In this document: one piece after another, positions 43,180 to 52,427 of the stretch
Layout of the letters: every line of letters begins with the position of its first letter
Numbering within the stretch: position 1 is the first letter of the stretch
From: Flavimaribacter sp039888615
GTDB taxonomy: Bacteria; Pseudomonadota; Alphaproteobacteria; Rhizobiales; Rhizobiaceae
DNA length: 64,000 bases
Assembly (NCBI GenBank): GCA_039888615.1
Contig: JBDQQS010000008.1
Strand: one strand, 5' to 3'
Made by a program: the position numbers and the translations under genes
The notes under the pieces: model-generated
Seen by the model: only the letters and a program-made list of their open reading frames with translations
Told to the model about the DNA's origin: nothing
Database searches by the model: none

Positions 43180-44430
43180 ATGAGACTGAAAATCCTCATC
43201 ACGGCGCTTGCCCTGACCGCCGGTTCGGCCTTCGCCGCCGACGAGGCGGAAAAGGGCGAATATATCGCGCAGCTGGGCGACTGCGCGGCCTGCCACACGG
43301 CGCCCGGCGGCGCGCCCTTCGCCGGCGGACTGGCGATCGCCAGTCCGTTCGGGGATATCTACACGACCAACATCACGCCCGATCCGCAATACGGGATCGG
43401 CGACTACACGCTGGAGGAATTCGACCGGGCGGTGCGCCGCGGCGTGCGCAAGGACGGCGCGAACCTCTATCCGGCCATGCCCTATACGTCCTACGCCAAG
43501 GTGAGCGACGCGAACATGGCGGCGCTCTACGCCTATTTCATGAAGGCGGTGGCGCCGGTGCACAAACCGGCCCCTGCCTCCGACTTGCGCTTTCCCTTCA
43601 ACATCCGGTTCGGGATGGAAGGCTGGGACATCGTCAACCGCCCGGAGGTGGGCTTCACGCCGCCCTATGACGACGCGCAGCTGAACCGGGGCGCCTATGT
43701 CGTGGAAGGGCTTGGCCATTGCGGCGCCTGCCACTCGCCCCGCAACCTGATGCAGGCGCAGGAGGGCTACACCGCCGCGAGCGACCGGTTTCTGACCGGC
43801 GGCACACTTGGCGTGTGGCCGGTGCCGGATCTGCGCGGGCCTGAGAGCGCGCCACAACGATGGAGCGACGCGGAACTGGTCGAATACCTGACGACGGGGC
43901 GCAACGCCTACACGGCGGCGACCGGCGAAATGGCGCTGGTGGTTGAGCGCAGCATGCAGCATGCGACGGAGGCGGACATGGCCGCGATCGTCGCCTATCT
44001 GAAACATATCGGGCTTCCGGCCGCGGCGAGCGACAAGGCCGCAGCGACAGGCGCGGGCCGCAGCGACGACACCACGGCCATGCTGACGGCGGCGAAACCC
44101 GACATGCCGGAAGGCGCGCGGCTTTATCTCGACAATTGCGGCGCGTGCCACACCGTGAGCGGGCAGGGCGCGCCGCGGGTTTTCCCGAATCTGGTCGGCA
44201 ATTCGCTGGTGCTTTCCGACAATCCGGGCGGTTTCATCGAGGTTATCCTGAAAGGGGCGATGATGCCCAGCACCAGGCGGGCTCCGGCTGCGCTGGCGAT
44301 GCCCGGCTTCGGCGACCGGCTTTCGGATGACGACGTGGCGGCGCTCGCAAGCTTCATCCGGAGCGCCTGGACGAACGACGCCGGCAAAATCGAGGCCGAG
44401 GCCGTCAAAAAGATCCGCGAACAGCTCTGA
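43180..44430 (+). CDS. Triheme cytochrome c (beta) subunit of the gluconate/sugar dehydrogenase complex
   Basis: The 416-residue protein has a signal peptide (LILITALALTAGSAFA-like) and three haem c motifs: CAACH at residues 35-39, CGACH at 181-185 and CGACH at 320-324. Three cytochrome c domains are the family norm for the subunit that takes electrons from the GMC flavoprotein and reduces ubiquinone. GAGGG lies before the ATG, 10 bases after the GMC stop. The antisense strand holds an unusually long open frame that belongs to the next gene (see findings). Confidence 0.92.
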   Translation: MRLKILITALALTAGSAFAADEAEKGEYIAQLGDCAACHTAPGGAPFAGGLAIASPFGDIYTTNITPDPQYGIGDYTLEEFDRAVRRGVRKDGANLYPAMPYTSYAKVSDANMAALYAYFMKAVAPVHKPAPASDLRFPFNIRFGMEGWDIVNRPEVGFTPPYDDAQLNRGAYVVEGLGHCGACHSPRNLMQAQEGYTAASDRFLTGGTLGVWPVPDLRGPESAPQRWSDAELVEYLTTGRNAYTAATGEMALVVERSMQHATEADMAAIVAYLKHIGLPAAASDKAAATGAGRSDDTTAMLTAAKPDMPEGARLYLDNCGACHTVSGQGAPRVFPNLVGNSLVLSDNPGGFIEVILKGAMMPSTRRAPAALAMPGFGDRLSDDDVAALASFIRSAWTNDAGKIEAEAVKKIREQL

Positions 44431-45075
44431 GGACGGTGTTGGCGGGGTGGATTGAGCCGTGTCTTCGGATGCAATCTGGCTTTGTTTCGGGAATTCGGGA
44501 TTTTGCGGTTCGTCCGGCGTATCCGGCGGCGGGGTTTCGGCCTCGATAGGGCAGTCGATCCAGGCCTTGAACGCCTTTTTCCGCCGGGCGCGGGCCTCGT
44601 TGCGGTAACGTCTCAGCAGGCGGCCGGGATCTTCCATGCGGCGCGCGGTGCGCGGGTCCACAAGCGCGGTGATGAGGCGCATTACCCGGCGGTCTTCCGA
44701 CCGGGTGAGGCTTTCGCCGGCGAGCGCCCGCTTCATCAGCTCCGCGTCGTCGCAATGGTCCGGGTAGGGGGCGTCCAGGTTCCTGCCGGCCTCGAAATCG
44801 GCGAGCGCGCGTTCGCAGGATTCAAGCCGGGCTTCGGCTTCGGCCAGCGCCAGGGCGCGGAAGCGGCGTTCGTCGCAGGGGATGAAATCAGTGAGCGTGA
44901 GGTCGGGTTGGGCAAGGATGATGCGGAGCCACAGGCCCACGCGCGCCGGATCGGGCCGCGCTGTCGCGCCGTGCCGGCGGGCATTGCCGGAAACCGTTGC
45001 CTTGCCTTCCGGCGTCCTGGGGCCTGTGCTCTTGGCGGAATTCGCCCGGTTGCGGCGGGCGACGTCGGTTGTCAC
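44431..45075 (-). CDS. Conserved hypothetical protein with NSAKSTGPRTPEGKA motif; frame has no stop before the cytochrome gene
   Basis: The N terminus NRANSAKSTGPRTPEGKATV is a well-known motif of small proteins of unknown function found in many copies in alphaproteobacteria and other phyla. The rest is charged and helical (LALAEAEARLESCERALADFEAGRN; RRYRNEARARRKKAFKAW), ending in a Pro-rich tail. About 214 residues are gene-like. The frame then meets the cytochrome c gene on the other strand and stays open to 43000, which would give 691 residues. I list only the part not antisense to the cytochrome. Loss of the native stop is likely. Its start overlaps the upstream hypothetical gene by four bases. 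Confidence 0.6.
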
Positions 45076-45734
45076 TGTTCCGTCGGGTCGTGATCGATTT
45101 CGGCAGGCGCGGCGGGGCGTTTTCTTTGCAGGGCGTTGAAATCGCGCCGGACCTCGCGGCGGCGCCGCTCCAGCGCGATGATCGCCTCGTTGTGGACGGT
45201 GACGGAGCGCTCCCAGCTGCGATACGCCTCGCCCATCAGGTCGACCGGGTCCATGCCGAGCGCGGCGATCTCCTCATGCGCGCCGGCCTGCTTGTCCGGA
45301 TTGGCCGAGGCCGCGCGCGCCGCCAGATGCTCGCCGGCCGCCTTCGCAGCCTCCTCGTCGAAGGGCTCCGCCTCGAATGTTTCGCTGTCGCCGCCGGCCT
45401 CCTTGTGCGCCTTCACGTCCTTCGCCAGTTGCGCGATATGGGCGGCGCGGCGGCTTGTCACGACCGCCTTGCAGATCGCCTGGCGGGTGATGCGGCGCAG
45501 GCTCGCCTCGCGCATGCGGCGCTGCTGGAGAAGCTCCCATTCGAGGCCGATCAGGTTTTCCGCGATCACCTGTTCGTAAGGCGAGGCGGGCTCAAGGGCC
45601 GCCGCCATGGCGGCGTGGAAGGCGCTGTAGGAGCCCGGATCCTCGCCGGTCATCGGCGCGCGTTCGGGCAGGATGGCGAGGAAACTGTCGAGCGCGAAGG
45701 ACGCGGGCGACAGGGTGTGCAGGCTGGAAGCCAT
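45072..45734 (-). CDS. Hypothetical protein, partner of the STGPRTPEGKA protein
   Basis: The 220-residue protein is rich in Ala, Glu and Arg and almost wholly helical. The conserved-looking core is GSYSAFHAAMAAALEPASPYEQVIAENLIGLEWELLQQRRMREASLRRITRQAI, with a coiled-coil-like C-terminal part (SWERSVTVHNEAIIALERRRREVRRDFNALQRK). No family function is known to me. Its stop overlaps the start of the STGPRTPEGKA gene (ATGA), so the two form a coupled pair. Similar pairs recur in genomes of this group, which hints at a mobile or island-linked unit. Confidence 0.65.
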   Translation of the reverse strand: MASSLHTLSPASFALDSFLAILPERAPMTGEDPGSYSAFHAAMAAALEPASPYEQVIAENLIGLEWELLQQRRMREASLRRITRQAICKAVVTSRRAAHIAQLAKDVKAHKEAGGDSETFEAEPFDEEAAKAAGEHLAARAASANPDKQAGAHEEIAALGMDPVDLMGEAYRSWERSVTVHNEAIIALERRRREVRRDFNALQRKRPAAPAEIDHDPTEQ

Positions 45735-45910
45735 GAGCGATGCCTCATCGTGGTTGGGGGGCGGGCTTCATAGCACGGATAGCGGGAAAATGCAAGAGTA
45801 TGTTCTTGGTTTGTTCTATATGCGAGAATGGAAACTTAAAGGTAACAACTTTTGCACCATGCCTTATCATGCGGGTAACGGGAATCATGGAGTCGCCCAG
45901 AGCATCGAAG

Positions 45911-46657
45911 CTACACAGCAACACCGAATGCACCGTCGTGGCGTTTTGCGTAAGGGTTGGTGTTTGGCTGGCGAAGGCTAAGCAGTCTTTCGGTTTCGGC
46001 GATCTCGTTTACTATTTCACTTTCCTGAACTACGGATTCCAAGATAACTGGGACGGTTGACATGATTTCCGCAAACGGTTCATAGGCTCGCTTGGCAGCG
46101 AACGACATCAGAAAATGCTTTCCGATACTATTAACTTCACTCAGATGGACCTGAACCAATCGACAACGAAATTCTTCGATGATGCAAAGCCCCTCGGTCA
46201 TACTCGAATCGACTTGCCGGGCATGCGCTATATCGAAACACAACTTTGCCTCAGGCAGATGATCATAAAAGCCTCGAAGTTCCTTGGCAGTCCGTCCGAT
46301 CGGCTTTCGAGAGTCCATATTTTCAAGGCATAGACGCTTTCCTAGCTCCTTCCATATTGAGATGTCGTGGATTGTGTCGGGATGAACGATAATATTCATC
46401 TCCATTTCGGCAATTGTTTTTAATTGGGTAACAAGAGCTCTTTCATCATCAAAATCCGTTGGTGCGTGAAAGCTGATGTATTCATATCGTTGCTTAAGCT
46501 GTTTCAAGCGTGATGGGAGCACCGATAGTAAAATCGGAAGCTCAACTGCGCGAAGCGCAGATAGTTCGACAGCATTGGCGCGAGTTGGATTAAGCAATTG
46601 CAGAGCGCGCGCGAAATTATCAAAGGCAATTGCTCCAGTAGAAAAGCCAATAATCAT
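45911..46657 (-). CDS. EndoIV/xylose isomerase-like TIM-barrel protein
   Basis: The 248-residue protein has the metal-site pattern of the AP-endonuclease-family-2 TIM barrel: His64 in ISFHAP, His92 in IIVHPD, Glu112 in CLENMD, Asp142 and His145 in FDIAHA, His171 in QVHLSE and Glu207 in VILESV. A trinuclear or dinuclear metal site is therefore likely. Members cut abasic DNA, isomerise sugars or open cyclic phosphates; the substrate is unknown. The start shares its A with the stop of the nucleotidyltransferase gene (TGATG), and GGAG lies 7 bases before it. The pair is AT-rich compared with its surroundings (one sampled 60-base line at 46681 has 26 G/C). Confidence 0.75.
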   Translation of the reverse strand: MIIGFSTGAIAFDNFARALQLLNPTRANAVELSALRAVELPILLSVLPSRLKQLKQRYEYISFHAPTDFDDERALVTQLKTIAEMEMNIIVHPDTIHDISIWKELGKRLCLENMDSRKPIGRTAKELRGFYDHLPEAKLCFDIAHARQVDSSMTEGLCIIEEFRCRLVQVHLSEVNSIGKHFLMSFAAKRAYEPFAEIMSTVPVILESVVQESEIVNEIAETERLLSLRQPNTNPYAKRHDGAFGVAV

Positions 46658-47712
46658 CAGAAAACTCCATATTTTTTTACCAGCTTCGTGATTTTGGCAT
46701 CAGCATCGAAAAGGAGTGTTGTAAGAGCTTCATCGAAGTTGGTTGCCACTTTTCGGGCCTCTAGGAAAGCATCATTCTGGTAGGCTTCTTCTGGAGACAA
46801 TTCTTCGAGCAGTTCCCGCTGCTGTTTGTTGTTGAGTATCGCAAGGTACGCATCATAGTTATCGAATATATCGTGCGTCAAAGATGGGGCGTGCTCTGCT
46901 ACGACCATGGCAAGGGATTCAAGCGGTGGTCGTTGCGCCCAATTGGTCAAGTACTCTACAAGCTTCTGTTCTAAAAACTCTTCATCACGTTCGTCCACAT
47001 CTCTCAAAGCCCAAGAAATGCACATTAACAACCCCGAAACGAAGATTAGCTTCCTAGACATCCGAAGCTTGATGTTTCTGAGTGCCCACTTCTGTCCCTC
47101 ACGGGCTCTATACTTGTTCGCATAGTCAACCGCCATCGTTCGCCAGAAACGTACAACATCGTTCAATAAGAAACGCGGTATTCTATCCTTGCGGCTGTTT
47201 CCCGTAATGAAACTCGCATCCTCCACCACATAACGGTTCAAAACTGCATTTAGGATACGTCCGTGGACATCTTTACTTGATCCCTTGTCAACAGGTGTTG
47301 ATTCCAAGAGCAAGAGCAGCCGACGAGTCATGTTCTTGTTGGTGTCTTCGTCGCCACCGATCTCGTGTACGAGATTGTGGCTGAAGACCAAGCCGCCGAA
47401 AACTTCAGTAGGGCCGGGAACTTTAAACTCGGCGTCGTTCAACTTATGCTTGAGGGAGTGCACAATTTCTAGATGGCGGGAGTCTGCACGGCCATCAACT
47501 AATAATGTCCAATCCAAATCGCTGTCATTGGTGAATTCACCGCGTGCCAGAGAGCCAAATACAACGAGACTTCCTTCGTCAGTAGGTAGCAGATCACCCA
47601 CCAGTTTAGCTAGCTCTTCAAGTTTCGAGCGGCTTAACGAACTTGCATCGTTGATATTACTCCAACTAGCTGCGGTGTCGGTCCGCAATCTATCAAGCGC
47701 GGATGTTAGCAT
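46657..47712 (-). CDS. Nucleotidyltransferase-domain protein
   Basis: The 351-residue protein has the Pol-beta-type nucleotidyltransferase core VVFGSLARGEFTNDSDLDWTLLV at residues 50-72: Gly53-Ser54, Arg57-Gly58, Ser64, and metal Asp65/Asp67. The following GlnD/DUF294-like helical region includes MTRRLLLLLESTPV and RFLLNDVVRFWRTMAVDYANKYR. It probably transfers a nucleotide to a protein, RNA or small molecule. AGAGG lies 7 bases before the ATG. It is the first gene of an AT-rich two-gene cassette with the TIM-barrel gene. No known antitoxin (HepT/MNT style) or CBASS effector lies beside it. Confidence 0.75.
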   Translation of the reverse strand: MLTSALDRLRTDTAASWSNINDASSLSRSKLEELAKLVGDLLPTDEGSLVVFGSLARGEFTNDSDLDWTLLVDGRADSRHLEIVHSLKHKLNDAEFKVPGPTEVFGGLVFSHNLVHEIGGDEDTNKNMTRRLLLLLESTPVDKGSSKDVHGRILNAVLNRYVVEDASFITGNSRKDRIPRFLLNDVVRFWRTMAVDYANKYRAREGQKWALRNIKLRMSRKLIFVSGLLMCISWALRDVDERDEEFLEQKLVEYLTNWAQRPPLESLAMVVAEHAPSLTHDIFDNYDAYLAILNNKQQRELLEELSPEEAYQNDAFLEARKVATNFDEALTTLLFDADAKITKLVKKYGVF

Positions 47713-47880
47713 TTGTCGCCTCTAGGGTTTTAACGACTCTTTCGTTACATATGTAGCTGCTTGCCAGCGATTTGTCCTCGCGAACAGGATGCCCCAGCAG
47801 ATATTTTTAAAACAAACCGGACCTAGTTACCTTTACGATGACAGTTTACTCAATCCCTAATTTCTGTCAGGTATACGGTC

Positions 47881-47925
47881 ATGGCACGTCTGGCGCGCAT
47901 CGTCATTCCCGATATCCCCCATGAG
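47881..47925 (+). pseudogene. N-terminal stub of a REP-associated tyrosine transposase (RAYT, Y1 family)
   Basis: The frame reads MARLARIVIPDIPHEG. Intact RAYT proteins begin MARLARIVIPGIPHHVTQRGN, so 13 of the first 14 residues match and the match ends exactly at the first His of the HH/HUH region. After that the DNA becomes repeat R1. The stub has lost the catalytic His pair and tyrosine and cannot be active. It marks a past insertion or deletion. Confidence 0.6.
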
Positions 47926-48025
47926 GGAAGGGGGGATGGTTTGTTGGTGGTCAGCAGCTTCAGCAGCGGCGGCCGGGTGGGGCGTTGCCTATGTCATGAT
48001 GCGCTTTTAGCTGTCCTTACCTCGC
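47920..48025 (+). repeat. Dispersed repeat, copy R1
   Basis: Starts ATGAGGG, then GGGGATGGTTTGTTGG, CAGCTTCAGCAG and GATGCGCTT. Aligns with copy R3 at 49064-49172 over about 100 bases, with one roughly 10-base and one 8-base length difference; by eye about 80% identical. Confidence 0.65.
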
Positions 48026-48032
48026 ACAACGC

Positions 48033-48380
48033 TCACTCCGGGAGCACGCGGAATTCCATCTGATGAACCACGTCAGGCAGTTCCAGGCGGTCGAGGATAT
48101 AAACCTCGTCAGGCTCGCAGTCTTCGATTCTCTGCCAGTTCTCCTTCAGCCAGGCGACGCTGACCACTGATCTGCCTGAAACCCGGCTCTCCGGAGGCAA
48201 GACCCGGGAAATGAGGCCGGCGTGATAGCCCGTCGCCTGTACCAGAGCCAGGCCAGGATAATATCCGGTGAGGTCTATCAGCATGTAGGCAAGCGGACCC
48301 GGATCGGTCTCGTACCCCGGAAGGCAAAGGACCGTGCCCCTGTGCAGCTCTTTCCTGTCGGTTTCGGTCAGTTTTTCCAT
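48033..48380 (-). CDS. Imm45-like immunity protein
   Basis: The 115-residue protein resembles the Imm45 immunity family of polymorphic toxin systems: an N-terminal HRGTVLCLPGYETDPGPLAYMLIDL, the central ATGYHAGLISRVLPPES, and the C-terminal VVSVAWLKENWQRIEDCEPDEVYILD (family pattern S-G-Y-K-A-G-L, L-P-x-E-S, W-x-x-E-N-W, D-V-Y). It would neutralise a cognate contact-dependent or Rhs-type effector. Its start overlaps the end of a short open frame by 13 bases, the position normally held by the toxin gene. No full-length toxin is in the window. Confidence 0.7.
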   Translation of the reverse strand: MEKLTETDRKELHRGTVLCLPGYETDPGPLAYMLIDLTGYYPGLALVQATGYHAGLISRVLPPESRVSGRSVVSVAWLKENWQRIEDCEPDEVYILDRLELPDVVHQMEFRVLPE

Positions 48381-48577
48381 CGTGAAACCCTCATCGGTTT
48401 GAGCGACTCGACCCAGTCGTTTGGAACGCCGTCAAAGTGATCGCGTAACCGGTCGTCCACATGCATTGTATCCCAGACAGCGGCGAAGAGTTGCATGCTT
48501 GACGTGCCGTCACAACCGTCCTTTTCTGCCCGCGCCGCGGACGCGGCGCCGGCTGGATGGCGGCTCAAGGCCGCCAT
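48368..48577 (-). CDS. Short ORF upstream of the Imm45-like gene, possible toxin C-terminal stub
   Basis: The frame encodes 69 residues; only the last 42 (QLFAAVWDTMHVDDRLRDHFDGVPNDWVESLKP...) look protein-like. The first ATG (48577) lies inside repeat copy R2 and neither it nor the ATG at 48496 has a ribosome-binding site. It ends 13 bases inside the Imm45-like gene. Toxin-then-immunity order and coupling suggest it is the leftover C terminus of a polymorphic toxin whose N-terminal part was removed, with the R2 repeat at the break. I could not match it to a toxin fold. Confidence 0.4.
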   Translation of the reverse strand: MAALSRHPAGAASAARAEKDGCDGTSSMQLFAAVWDTMHVDDRLRDHFDGVPNDWVESLKPMRVSRWKN

Positions 48578-48616
48578 GAGGGGGCGGGGGTGGCTGTTTG
48601 CTGGGTATTGTTTGCT
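48571..48616 (+). repeat. Dispersed repeat, copy R2 (short)
   Basis: GGCTCAAGGCCG, ATGAGGG, GCGGGGG and TTTGCTGG match the first part of copy R3 including the sequence GGTTCAAGGCCG just before it. The copy is truncated after about 45 bases. Confidence 0.55.
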
Positions 48617-48627
48617 GGATTGGCTCT

Positions 48628-49002
48628 ATGAGATTCTATTTCGCGGTCTTGTACATTTTCGGAATTCTGGTGGGCGTTTCCTATTTGTATTCCCTACCTT
48701 TTCTCGTGCGGGCCGCGCTATGTATTCCGGCGATTTACAGCGCCTATGTATTGAGAGTGAGATACCTGAAGCATGAGGATCTGTCCTATCCGGCGCAAAG
48801 GAAGATCAAGCGTATTCAGGACGCCAGCTTGTCAACGTGGTTGCTCCCGCCTTTGATCCCGGTAATCAGCCTACTTATGGAAAATGGGCTGATCATTTAC
48901 AGCTCGTGGAACACCGTAAGCTATCTGGACGCGGTGGCCTATGGCGCGCTGCTCGTGTTCACAGTTCTGTTTTCTCCCATCAGGCCGAACGTGGAAAAAT
49001 AG
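48628..49002 (+). CDS. Small hypothetical membrane protein
   Basis: From ATG 48628 the product is 124 residues with four hydrophobic segments (near residues 3-20, 26-42, 68-88 and 98-116) and a charged loop VRYLKHEDLSYPAQRKIKRIQDASL. No family is recognised and there is no ribosome-binding site of note. It lies between repeat copies R2 and R3 in an island-like region, so it may be a cargo gene or a degraded one. Confidence that it is expressed is moderate. Confidence 0.5.
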   Translation: MRFYFAVLYIFGILVGVSYLYSLPFLVRAALCIPAIYSAYVLRVRYLKHEDLSYPAQRKIKRIQDASLSTWLLPPLIPVISLLMENGLIIYSSWNTVSYLDAVAYGALLVFTVLFSPIRPNVEK

Positions 49003-49506
49003 CCAGAGGATTTGGTGATCTCGTTTGCGTCCCCTCGCGCACCAAAGTGGTTCTGGTTCAAGGCCGGAATGAGGGCGCGGGGATGGTTTGTTGGCGGTTA
49101 GCTGCTTCAGCAGTGGCGGCTGGGCGGAGTGGCGGCGGGGCGTTGATGCGCTTGGACAGTCCTCACGCCTGCTATCCATGCGGATTTCTGTGACCGCGCA
49201 TTCGCGTGTCGGGATGCGTCATGAGGGCCGGGCTGTGTGGAAAGGGGCGCCAGCCGGAGTTTTGACTGGGGGTTTGGGGACGCTCTCCGGCTGGCTTTCA
49301 ATCCCGGTGTTCGTGACCGCCGGGCTCATACCCGTCGCTTGGGGGAGCGGGTCGGGAGATAATGATAAAACGCAGCCCCGTCGATTTGGTTCCGTCGGTT
49401 TTTCAAAAATGTGAATCCGAGATGCCGTTTGTCTTCGCGAACGGGAAGGCTATGTTTGCGCATATGCCCGCCAAAGGCGCGGCGGGACATGAGCGAGGTG
49501 GAGACC
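49003..49506. other. Repeat-bearing intergenic region without a gene
   Basis: About 500 bases between the small membrane protein and the DmdA-like gene. It holds repeat copy R3 (49064-49172) and a partial echo ATGAGGGCCGGG near 49220. Both strands have short open frames but none with a ribosome-binding site or recognisable motif. Confidence 0.5.
49064..49172 (+). repeat. Dispersed repeat, copy R3
   Basis: Longest copy, starting near GGTTCAAGGCCG (just before 49068), then ATGAGGG, GGGGATGGTTTGTTGG, GCTGCTTCAGCAG, GGGGCGTTGATGCGCTTGG. It aligns with R1 along its length and with R2 over the first 45 bases. Confidence 0.65.
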
Positions 49507-50649
49507 ATGGCGGCATCCGACGATTTCGGGTTCGGCGCCCAGATACGCAAATCGCCGTTTTTCGACGCGACCGTGCGCTGGGGCGCGACCGGATTTTCCG
49601 TCTACAATCACATGTACATTCCGCGCGACTTCGGCGATCCGGAACAGAACTTCCGGAACCTCGTCAACGACGCGATCCTGTGCGACGTGGCCGTGGAGCG
49701 GCAGGTCGAGATCACCGGACCGGACGCGGCGCGCTTCACGCAGATGCTGACGCCGCGCGACCTGTCGAAAATGCAGGTGGGGCAGTGCAAGTACATTCTG
49801 ATCACCAACCAGGACGGCGGGATCCTGAACGATCCGGTGCTGCTCAGGCTCGCCGACAACCGCTTCTGGATTTCGCTGGCCGACAGCGATGTGCTGCTGT
49901 GGGCGCAGGGCGTGGCCGTGCATGCGGGCATGGACGTGGCGATCCGCGAGCCGGACGTCTCGCCGTTGCAGCTGCAGGGCCCGAAATCCGGCATGATCAT
50001 GGAGGCGCTCTTCGGCGCGGAGATCGCGAGCCTGCGGTACTATCGGCTGCGCGAGATTGAACTGGACGGCATTCCGCTGGTCGTGTCGCGCACCGGATGG
50101 TCGAGCGAACTCGGCTACGAGCTCTATTTGCAGGACGGCGCGCGCGGCGACGATTTGTGGGAGCGGATCATGGCGGCGGGCCAACCCCTCGGCCTGAAGC
50201 CCGGCCATACCTCGACGATCCGCCGCATCGAGGGCGGCATGCTGTCCTATCACGCCGACGCGGACATCGGCACCAACCCTTACGAACTCGGCCTCGACCG
50301 GCTGGTGAACCTCGACATGGAGGCCGATTTCATCGGCAAGGCGGCTCTGCGGCGCATTCGCGACGAAGGCGTGCGCCGCAGCCAGGTGGGGCTGATCATC
50401 GGCGGCGAACCGCTGAAAGGGCCGAACACCACGTTCTGGCCGGTGCGACGCGACGGGGCGACGATCGGCAAGGTGACGTCGGCGGTGCATTCGCCGCGTC
50501 TTGAGAAGAACATCGCGCTGGCGATGGTCGCGGCGGAGCATGCAAGCGTTGGCGCGGAGGTCGAGGTCGTCACCAGGGCCGGTGTGGCTCCGGCGACGAT
50601 CGCCGAGCGCCCGTTCTACGACCCGGAAAAGAAACTCGCCTCCGGCTGA
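49507..50649 (+). CDS. DmdA-like aminomethyltransferase (GcvT superfamily)
   Basis: From ATG 49507 (GAGG 8 bases upstream; an ATG at 49489 is also in frame) the product is 380 residues. It is a tetrahydrofolate-dependent GcvT-fold protein. Several stretches match DMSP demethylase DmdA rather than GcvT: SVYNHMYIPRDFGDPE, VWDV/CDVAVERQVEI, ARFTQMLTPRDLSK, NDPVLLRLADNRFWISLADSDVLLWA, GPKSGMIME, and a long IRRIEGGMLSYHADADIGTNPYELG. DmdA moves a methyl group from DMSP to tetrahydrofolate. True DmdA and close non-DmdA homologues cannot be told apart without a tree. An arylsulfatase gene follows 128 bases later. Confidence 0.78.
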   Translation: MAASDDFGFGAQIRKSPFFDATVRWGATGFSVYNHMYIPRDFGDPEQNFRNLVNDAILCDVAVERQVEITGPDAARFTQMLTPRDLSKMQVGQCKYILITNQDGGILNDPVLLRLADNRFWISLADSDVLLWAQGVAVHAGMDVAIREPDVSPLQLQGPKSGMIMEALFGAEIASLRYYRLREIELDGIPLVVSRTGWSSELGYELYLQDGARGDDLWERIMAAGQPLGLKPGHTSTIRRIEGGMLSYHADADIGTNPYELGLDRLVNLDMEADFIGKAALRRIRDEGVRRSQVGLIIGGEPLKGPNTTFWPVRRDGATIGKVTSAVHSPRLEKNIALAMVAAEHASVGAEVEVVTRAGVAPATIAERPFYDPEKKLASG

Positions 50650-50777
50650 GCGACCGGCTGTATTCCCCTTGAACGACGCCAATCTTTGAAATTGTCCAAA
50701 AGAAAACACGTTCTCTATCGAGATATTTGTTATGGAGGGCGCGCAGACTTACTGAGTCTCTACAAAGGGAGAACTTC

Positions 50778-52403
<1,626 letters not shown>

Positions 52404-52427
52404 GCATTCCGAAAGACGCACATTGAG

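Larger units (their letters stand above)
47713..48032. other. Intergenic region holding a transposase stub and a repeat copy
   Basis: These 320 bases have no intact gene. They contain the promoter side of the nucleotidyltransferase cassette (47713-47880), the first codons of a RAYT-like transposase at 47881-47925, and repeat copy R1 at about 47920-48025. Confidence 0.5.

Noticed and set aside
41367..43298. 643-codon open frame on the minus strand
   Set aside because: Antisense to the GMC flavoprotein gene, with no motif and no start signal.
45740..46060. 106-codon plus-strand frame at the edge of the AT-rich cassette
   Set aside because: It is mostly antisense to the TIM-barrel gene and lacks a ribosome-binding site.
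46657..47712. Nucleotidyltransferase considered as a CBASS CD-NTase
   Set aside because: No effector, ubiquitin-like or HORMA/TRIP13 genes are adjacent. The helical part looks GlnD/DUF294-like rather than CD-NTase-like.
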